The notes under the pieces are model-generated. The model searched no databases. It was given only the letters and a program-made list of their open reading frames with translations, and was not told where the DNA came from. A program made the translations under genes and the position numbers. 64,000 nucleotides of DNA, from the NCBI RefSeq assembly GCF_030436115.1, contig NZ_CP129407.1:403346-467345 (forward strand), read 5' to 3'. Shown piece by piece: positions 58,391-64,000 of this stretch. This DNA is from Borrelia sp. P9F1 (GTDB taxonomy: Bacteria; Spirochaetota; Spirochaetia; Borreliales; Borreliaceae). Position 1 is the stretch's first letter. Every line of letters starts with the position of its first letter.

Positions 58391-59845
58391 ATGCAAGAAG
58401 GAAAAAGTATATGGAGTTTGATTTTAGCAGAAATAAAAAAGGAAACCTCTGAAGAAGAATTTTATATATGGTTTGAAAATTTATACTTCACAAGTGTAGT
58501 TAATGAAAATATACAAATATCTACTCCAAATTCTTTCCACAAAAACCAAGTGGAAAAAAGATTCTCCAAAAGAATAAAAGAAATCTTAGTTGAGAAAGGT
58601 TACAAAAGGGCTAACGTCGAATTTACAAGCCAAAACAATGGATCTAATTCTTCCAATATAGAATCTAAAAATCCCCCCTTAAAAGAAATTTTTGTATATC
58701 AGGATCTACATGAAAAAAGAGAGCCTTCTAAGAGCTACACCAAAAACATAACAGAAAGGACGTCTAAACATTTCATAAAAGAAGATATGAATACTACATA
58801 TAAAAATCCCTTTTTAAAAAAAAAATATATATTTGACAATTTCATCGTAGGACCAAATAATAAACTTGCGTACAATGCAAGTTTATCAATTGCAAAAACT
58901 CCCGGAAAAAAGTATAATCCGTGTTTAATTTATGGTGGGGTTGGCCTTGGTAAAACACATTTGCTTCAAAGCATAGGAAATAAAGCGGAAGAATTACATA
59001 AAGGACTTAAAATACTATATGTAACTGCTGAGAATTTTTTAAACGAGTTCGTAGAAAGCATAAAGACAAACGAGACAAAAAAATTTAAAAAGAAATATCG
59101 GTACTTAGATATGCTTTTAATAGACGATATTCATGATTTACAAAAAAAAGAAGGAATACAGGAAGAACTTTTTCACACATTTAATGCTCTTTACGAAGAT
59201 AACAAACAACTGGTATTTACATGCGACAGGCAACCCTCAGAACTCACAAATTTTACAGATAGATTAAAAAGTAGATTTACAAGAGGATTGAATGTAGATA
59301 TATCAAAACCCAATTTTGAATTAAGAGTAGCTATTATAGAAAAAAAAGCCGAAGAAGACGGCATTAAAGTTCCAAAAGATATCTTAAACTTAGTTGCTAG
59401 GAAAGTCACAACAAATATAAGAGATTTAGAAGCAGCTGTAACAAAATTAAAAGCTCACGTAGACCTTGAAAATATAAAAATTGACACCAACACAGTAGAC
59501 AAAATTATTAAAGAGATAATAGCTCGCGAAGCAAATGATAAAAACGAACATAACAGTATAAATATTGAAAACATAAAAAAAGTTATACTAGGAGAATTAA
59601 AACTCACAAATAAAGACATTGAGGGGAAAAGCAAAAAACCAGAAATTACAAAGGCAAGACATATTTATGCATATCTACTGAGGAATTTTACAGAGCTTTC
59701 GACAATTGAAATAGGAAAAATTATAGGAGGCAAAACTCACTCAACAGTGCTCTATTCAATAAATAAGATTGACAAAGAAAGAAATAATGACCTAGAAATT
59801 AACAATTTAATCATAGAACTTATGAACAAAATTAACAAAAATTGA
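58391..59845 (+). CDS. dnaA: Chromosomal replication initiator DnaA
   Basis: Opens the replication origin. 484 residues, GAGGAAAGG upstream. Domain I at about 1-90 (IWSLILAEIKKETSEEEFYIW), variable domain II, AAA+ domain at about 145-365 with Walker A YGGVGLGKTHLLQ and Walker B MLLIDDIHDLQ, and DNA-binding domain IV with KARHIYAYLLRN and GGKTHSTVLYSINKI. The coding strand is strongly A-rich, unlike the T- and G-rich genes to its right. Confidence 0.98.
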   Translation: MQEGKSIWSLILAEIKKETSEEEFYIWFENLYFTSVVNENIQISTPNSFHKNQVEKRFSKRIKEILVEKGYKRANVEFTSQNNGSNSSNIESKNPPLKEIFVYQDLHEKREPSKSYTKNITERTSKHFIKEDMNTTYKNPFLKKKYIFDNFIVGPNNKLAYNASLSIAKTPGKKYNPCLIYGGVGLGKTHLLQSIGNKAEELHKGLKILYVTAENFLNEFVESIKTNETKKFKKKYRYLDMLLIDDIHDLQKKEGIQEELFHTFNALYEDNKQLVFTCDRQPSELTNFTDRLKSRFTRGLNVDISKPNFELRVAIIEKKAEEDGIKVPKDILNLVARKVTTNIRDLEAAVTKLKAHVDLENIKIDTNTVDKIIKEIIAREANDKNEHNSINIENIKKVILGELKLTNKDIEGKSKKPEITKARHIYAYLLRNFTELSTIEIGKIIGGKTHSTVLYSINKIDKERNNDLEINNLIIELMNKINKN

Positions 59846-60100
59846 TAAAATCCACGAAAATTAAAATACTTTTGAACAAATTAAACAAATAATTCGACAG
59901 AAAAAATGACAATTCGACAGACAATTTAACACATGTTATTTATTTTAATATATGCAAATAAAAAGAATTAGACAATTCGACAATACTCTACTAACATAAC
60001 TACTAACAAATATAAAAAACAAACAAACAAAAACTCCATCAAAAAATTAAACTTATCAAAATCGAATAATGATAATATAATAGCCAAGGAGGATGAAATC
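59846..60100. other. oriC: Candidate replication origin between dnaA and dnaN
   Basis: 255 very AT-rich bases. The motif AATTCGACA(G) occurs three times in the same direction at 59891-59900, 59911-59920 and 59974-59982, spaced 20 and 63 bases (near whole helical turns). Around here the coding strand changes from A-rich (dnaA) to T/G-rich (recF, rnpA), as expected where forks diverge. Origin function is inferred; the motif is not a classic DnaA box. Confidence 0.5.
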
Positions 60101-61261
60101 TTGAATGAAAAATTTATACTGTGCGATACGGAACAAACTTCGAATGAAATTGACAAAGCCAAAAGTATAATTGTGAACAGAAACATAAATGACATCTGGA
60201 GTGCAATATTACTTGAGGTCAATAACTCCAATCTTACAATAAAATCAACAGACAGAAATATATTTTTTGAAAGTACGGCTCCGATTGTCTCCACAGAGAA
60301 TTTCAAGGTATTAATCAATGCTTCAAATTTTTCAGATGCAGTTAAGGCATTAAATCTGTACAATGAACTGAAAATAACTTTTGATGAGAATGAAAATAAA
60401 CTAAATATCATTGGAGAATCTGAGAATAAGCATACTAACAAGCTAAATGATCACTTGAGTGAACCGACTTTCCCCAGCGATGAAATTGAGAGTTACTACT
60501 GTGAAATAAATGGAGAAACTTATAATTTTGCAGTTGAGCTAAGCCAAAACGAGTTTAAGAAGATCATAAATAAGGTTTCGTTTGCGGCGTCCTCAGATGA
60601 ATCTAAGAACGTTTTAAACGGAGTCTATTTTACGAAGGACAAAGAATCTAGATTGATATTTGTAGCAACCAATGGGCATAGAATGTCTATATACAAAACA
60701 GAACTGATATTTGAAGAAGATATTAGCTTCATTATACCCGTTAAAATGTTTAATTTTTTAAGACAAATGATTTCGGGAGAGGGCATGGTAAAGATAAAAG
60801 TTTCGAACAAGAAATTTTATGTTGAGTTTAATAACTATAAAATGGCATGCAGTCTCATAAGTGGAAATTATCCCGATTACGAAAGCATCTTACCAAAGGA
60901 ACAAAAAAACAAATGCTTAACTGAAATTAGCATTTTAAAAGATAAACTCTCAAGAGTGAGTTCCTATACGGATAAAAGAACCAAAAAGGTCATCTTAAGC
61001 TTTTTAGCTGATCAATTAAGGCTTGTGGCAGAAGATTTAATTACGGGAAGAAGAGGAGAATTTTTTGTACAAGTTCCCAATTACGAATACGAAGGGGATG
61101 AAGAAGTAATAGCTATTAATAGTGCGTATCTTTCCGAAGCAATTAGTGCATTTGATACTTCTAGGTTAGAAATAAAATTCAGTCAAGGGGACGTGTTAAG
61201 GCTAGGTGAACCTGGGAATGATGACTTTACGCACTTAATAATGCCTATGATCTTAAATTGA
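60101..61261 (+). CDS. dnaN: DNA polymerase III beta clamp
   Basis: Sliding clamp of 386 residues. The start is TTG 60101 with AAGGAGG eight bases upstream; an ATG at 60093 runs into a stop at once. Three-domain clamp signs: FAASSDESKNVLNGVYFT, VATNGHRMSIYKTE, FLRQMISGEGMVKIKVS, and the C-terminal HLIMPMILN (M-P-hydrophobic end). Followed 18 bases later by recF. Confidence 0.96.
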   Translation: MNEKFILCDTEQTSNEIDKAKSIIVNRNINDIWSAILLEVNNSNLTIKSTDRNIFFESTAPIVSTENFKVLINASNFSDAVKALNLYNELKITFDENENKLNIIGESENKHTNKLNDHLSEPTFPSDEIESYYCEINGETYNFAVELSQNEFKKIINKVSFAASSDESKNVLNGVYFTKDKESRLIFVATNGHRMSIYKTELIFEEDISFIIPVKMFNFLRQMISGEGMVKIKVSNKKFYVEFNNYKMACSLISGNYPDYESILPKEQKNKCLTEISILKDKLSRVSSYTDKRTKKVILSFLADQLRLVAEDLITGRRGEFFVQVPNYEYEGDEEVIAINSAYLSEAISAFDTSRLEIKFSQGDVLRLGEPGNDDFTHLIMPMILN

Positions 61262-61279
61262 CATTTCTTTGACGACAAG

Positions 61280-62347
61280 ATGATCAGTAAAATTGAGCTT
61301 CGCAATTTTAAAAACATAGAGAATCAGGTTATCAACCTTAACTTTGACAATGTTTATTTTTGTGGAGAGAACGGGGCGGGAAAAACGAATTTACTTGATG
61401 CTATTTATTATCTTGCTTTTGCTTCTTCATTTCTAGTAAACACAGGTAGAGAGCTTATCAGGTACGGAGAAAGGGAGTGCTATTTAAGATGTCATTACAA
61501 CACCGGTGGGAGTGATGGAGAGATTAGTATATTGCTTAGGAATGAGAAGAAAGAAATAAGGGTTAACAATAGCCTTATAAGGGATAGAAAAGAATTGATA
61601 CTAAATATACCAGTGATTATTTTTTCAAATTATGACATTGATTTTGTTGTTGGAGCTCCCAATAGGAAGAGATGGTTTTTCGATCAAGCAATAAGTCTTA
61701 TTTCTTTAAGTTATGTAGATTTTCTTAGGAAATATCGAAAAATTTTAAAACAAAGAAACCTCATATTAAGACAAGGAAATAAAAGCTTGCTTAAAGTTTA
61801 CAATGAAATTTTTGTTGATTATGCTCTTAAGATAACAAAGATGCGTGCAGATTTTATCAAACACTTTTGTGAAATTTTTAGACGCTACTGTTCTTTAATT
61901 TTTGATGTGTCTTATCGTCTAGAAATTAGATATATGCCCTCTGTTAAATGTGGGGAAAGAGATGAATTTTTAAAAACTTTGTTTTTGAATGAGAAAAATG
62001 AATTTCTTGCTGGAAAAACCTTAATAGGCCCTCACAGGGACTTATATGAGGTGTTAAATGGTGAGAGGATTTTTACAAACCATTCTTCAACAGGTCAAAA
62101 CAGATCACTTTCTTTAATTTATAGGCTTGTACAAGTTCTTATTTTCGATAAAAGGAATAGCTCAGCTCCTATTTTGCTTTTTGATGATGTGTTTTTAGAG
62201 CTAGATAAAAGAAAGAGAAGAAGAATGTTTGAAATTTTACCGAAGAGCTCTCAGTGTTTTTTTACCTTTCTAGATGATTGTTATGATCTTGGAAGGGATA
62301 ATAATTTTGTGGTGTACAGGGTTAAAAATGGAAGATTTGAACTTTAA
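61280..62347 (+). CDS. recF: Recombination protein RecF
   Basis: SMC-like ATPase loading RecA at gaps. 355 residues: ELRNFKNIENQ at the start, Walker A GENGAGKTNLLDAIYYL, GAPNRKRWFFDQAISL, STGQNRSLSLIYRL (signature) and Walker B APILLFDDVFLELD. Normal length and motifs. It overlaps the next gene by 20 bases. Confidence 0.95.
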   Translation: MISKIELRNFKNIENQVINLNFDNVYFCGENGAGKTNLLDAIYYLAFASSFLVNTGRELIRYGERECYLRCHYNTGGSDGEISILLRNEKKEIRVNNSLIRDRKELILNIPVIIFSNYDIDFVVGAPNRKRWFFDQAISLISLSYVDFLRKYRKILKQRNLILRQGNKSLLKVYNEIFVDYALKITKMRADFIKHFCEIFRRYCSLIFDVSYRLEIRYMPSVKCGERDEFLKTLFLNEKNEFLAGKTLIGPHRDLYEVLNGERIFTNHSSTGQNRSLSLIYRLVQVLIFDKRNSSAPILLFDDVFLELDKRKRRRMFEILPKSSQCFFTFLDDCYDLGRDNNFVVYRVKNGRFEL

Positions 62348-62627
62348 AAAAGCGAGTGATGTACTTAATAAATATTTAAGATCAGATATTGTTCCTAATA
62401 AAAACTTAAATGCTAGCTTGGTACTTTCTCAAAATTGGAAGATAATATTTGGCGAGCTTGCAGATGGTATAAAACTATTGGACTTAAAGGACAATAAGGT
62501 GTTGTATATTGGAGTTAAGAATTCAAGTGTTTTATATAATATTTCTATGCGGAAATCAAAAATAATAAAATTAATAAAAGAATCTACGGGTGTTGAGGTA
62601 GTGGATATAACAGTTTTAATAAGGTGA
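62328..62627 (+). CDS. DUF721 (DciA-like) protein
   Basis: 99 residues from MEDLNFKKASDVLNKYLRS, with AGGG upstream inside recF. The body (NWKIIFGELADGIKLLDLKDNKVLYIGVKNSSVLYNISM) fits DUF721; relatives (DciA) load the replicative helicase. The position recF-DUF721-near dnaA/dnaN is typical of bacteria that lack DnaC. A helicase-loading role is inferred from family and context. Confidence 0.82.
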   Translation: MEDLNFKKASDVLNKYLRSDIVPNKNLNASLVLSQNWKIIFGELADGIKLLDLKDNKVLYIGVKNSSVLYNISMRKSKIIKLIKESTGVEVVDITVLIR

Positions 62628-62718
62628 ATTTTGTTGACAATTGTAGTTGTATAATATAACATTACAGTGTTTAATTTATGCATTAGCAGTAAGGAATGTT
62701 TTTAATTGGAGGGCTTTT

Positions 62719-62874
62719 TTGAAGAGGACTTATCAGCCGAGTCGGGTTAAGAGGAACAGAAAGTTTGGGTTTAGGACTAGAATGAAGACTAGAGGGGGGA
62801 GACTTATTCTTGCAAGGAGAAGGGCTAAGGGAAGGGCTAGATTAACTGTTTCTGATGAAAAGAAGAAGTATTAG
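62719..62874 (+). CDS. rpmH: 50S ribosomal protein L34
   Basis: 51 residues, start TTG at 62719 ([17 protein letters not shown]) with GGAGG six bases upstream; upstream in-frame codons to 62647 are not L34. Near-invariant [17 protein letters not shown] is present. A TATAAT at 62650-62655 may be part of its promoter. Its end overlaps rnpA by 20 bases. Confidence 0.96.
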   Translation: MKRTYQPSRVKRNRKFGFRTRMKTRGGRLILARRRAKGRARLTVSDEKKKY

Positions 62875-63220
62875 CATAAAAACAAGGGTAGAAATTCAAA
62901 ACATTTTCAGGAAAGGTAAGTTGATTCGGATGAATGGATTTAGTGTGTTTTATGAGCGTACTAGCTTGGCAATTTCTAGGATACTTGTTACGTTTCCCAG
63001 AGTTTTCAAGGGTGCTGTTAGGAGGAATCGTGTTAGGCGCCTCTTTAGGGAATGTTTTAGGGCTCAGTTGCATTTGTTTAAAGGCAGTAGTGTTGATTTT
63101 ATTTTCTTAATTTCTCCCCAGAAATCTGATGTTAATTATGCTGAAGTGGAAGTGATGATGAGAACTCTAGTTTTGGATATTGCTGAGAGGGAAATGTGGG
63201 GCAGAACAAAAGAATTTTAA
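62855..63220 (+). CDS. rnpA: Ribonuclease P protein component
   Basis: Protein subunit of RNase P (121 residues). The family motif is [20 protein letters not shown] at about residues 50-69. ATG 62855 lies inside rpmH, and its end overlaps yidC by 25 bases, so the three genes are nested and probably translated in a coupled way. Confidence 0.95.
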   Translation: MKRRSISIKTRVEIQNIFRKGKLIRMNGFSVFYERTSLAISRILVTFPRVFKGAVRRNRVRRLFRECFRAQLHLFKGSSVDFIFLISPQKSDVNYAEVEVMMRTLVLDIAEREMWGRTKEF

Positions 63221-64000
63221 GGGCTGTTTATTTATCATTGGTTTTTATTGGTATTTTTATGCTTATTAATGACGTCTTCTTTTCCCAGAAAGCTCCCTCT
63301 GTGGTGGAAAAAAGGGTTGGTTTTGACTTAAATAAGAGTTTTGATGTTGGTAGTTCTTTGGATGACGAAGATCATGTTTTAGGTTTAAGTGTTAATTCTG
63401 AAGATATCAAAGTTGAGACTGGTGTGTACTATGCTACTTTTTCAACGTTTAGGGGAAACTTGACTTCTTTAAGACTTAAGAATCATTTGAATTTAGAAAA
63501 GGAACCCACCGAATTGATTAATGCTGGAGAGGCTAGAGAGAGCTTCTACTACGTTAGTTTTGATGGATTGGCTAAAAATTTGTTTTCTTATGAAAAGGTG
63601 AATGATTATACACATGATTTTAAAACCAGTATTGAATACAATGGTAAAAATTATGAATACATAAAAAGATATAAATTTTCAAATAAAGATGAGTATTTAA
63701 TAGAGCTTAAAATCTTGTTAAATGGTCTTGACTCTGGCAGTAAGTTTGATATTAATTCTTATAGATTTGTATTAAATTCTGATGTTGAAAAATTGAGTGA
63801 TAGAGGTAAGCTTCAATACAGCGGCTATTTATCTCATGCTGTTTATTATGATACTAAGCTTAGGTATGGCAAAGATGGTCTTGATGTTGTCGGTCCTAAA
63901 TGGGCGGGGGCTAGCACCAAGTATTTTGAGGTTTTGGTTTCAAAGGAGGATGTGGATGTTGAGTTTAGAAATGAGAATGGGATTTTAAGGACTTTCATTT
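63196..64000 (+). CDS. yidC: Membrane protein insertase YidC (3' end beyond window)
   Basis: Start GTG 63196 ([19 protein letters not shown]) with GAGAGGG upstream, inside the end of rnpA. The first membrane span ([19 protein letters not shown]) is followed by the large periplasmic domain ([43 protein letters not shown]). About 268 residues are in view; the catalytic membrane core is beyond the edge. Order rpmH-rnpA-yidC is standard. Confidence 0.95.
   Translation, partial: MGQNKRILRAVYLSLVFIGIFMLINDVFFSQKAPSVVEKRVGFDLNKSFDVGSSLDDEDHVLGLSVNSEDIKVETGVYYATFSTFRGNLTSLRLKNHLNLEKEPTELINAGEARESFYYVSFDGLAKNLFSYEKVNDYTHDFKTSIEYNGKNYEYIKRYKFSNKDEYLIELKILLNGLDSGSKFDINSYRFVLNSDVEKLSDRGKLQYSGYLSHAVYYDTKLRYGKDGLDVVGPKWAGASTKYFEVLVSKEDVDVEFRNENGILRTFI

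Noticed and set aside
59891-59982. AATTCGACA repeats as classic DnaA boxes
   Set aside because: They do not match TTATCCACA or its usual variants, so only a candidate-iteron label is justified.

Overview
The window is a contiguous piece of a Borrelia chromosome (AT-rich, spirochaete gene order running from rpoB to yidC). It most resembles the relapsing-fever branch rather than the Lyme branch. The main evidence is an intact hpt-purA-purB purine-salvage block between the 23S and 16S rRNA genes, an arrangement known from relapsing-fever borreliae and absent from Lyme borreliae. The identification rests on gene order and protein motifs read by eye; no database search was run.

Layout: 1-6.6 kb is a leftward transcription/translation operon (tRNA-Thr, rpmG, tRNA-Trp, secE, nusG, rplK, rplA, rplJ, rplL, rpoB). 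6.6-12.1 kb holds Borrelia-type hypotheticals (secreted protein, TPR and SH3-like lipoproteins, an ankyrin protein). 12.2-20.4 kb carries a dicarboxylate/glutamate symporter, proS, two tandem paralogous outer-membrane proteins, and manA-fruA for sugar uptake. 20.6-24.5 kb has a small-barrel protein/nuclease/membrane-protein operon, a dolichol-kinase-like protein and a two-domain peptidyl-prolyl isomerase. 24.6-29.7 kb is cheR-cheB-traB-adk-dipA. 29.7-35.1 kb is the c-di-GMP two-component system Rrp1/Hpk1. 35.2-48.5 kb is the split rRNA locus: 5S and 23S, a lipoprotein and HAD phosphatase, the purine-salvage operon, tRNA-Ile, an alpha-glucoside PTS/phospho-glucosidase operon, tRNA-Ala and 16S. 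48.5-52.3 kb has radA, rsmI and three small conserved proteins. 52.4-53.7 kb is a decayed chromosome-partition locus. 53.8-64 kb is the origin region: gyrA and gyrB leftward, then dnaA, dnaN, recF, a DciA-like gene, rpmH, rnpA and yidC rightward.

How it fits together: most essential genes point away from a centre near 58-60 kb. The coding-strand composition changes from A-rich in dnaA to T-rich/G-rich in recF and beyond. Together these place the replication origin near dnaA-dnaN, where three copies of a 9-10 bp motif lie. The split rRNA genes each have their own strong promoter; the 16S promoter is tandemly duplicated.

Most notable observations: (1) chromosomal parA is broken, the next partition gene carries at least five lesions, and no parB is seen before gyrA; (2) the Hpk1 signal peptide is separated from its gene by a one-base frame offset at a run of ten A; (3) a run of ten G lies inside an outer-membrane protein gene; (4) a perfect 31-bp inverted repeat overlaps the -10 box of the alpha-glucoside operon promoter; (5) a tandem duplication of the adk 3' end supplies the ribosome binding site of dipA; (6) CheB has Ser in place of the phospho-acceptor Asp.
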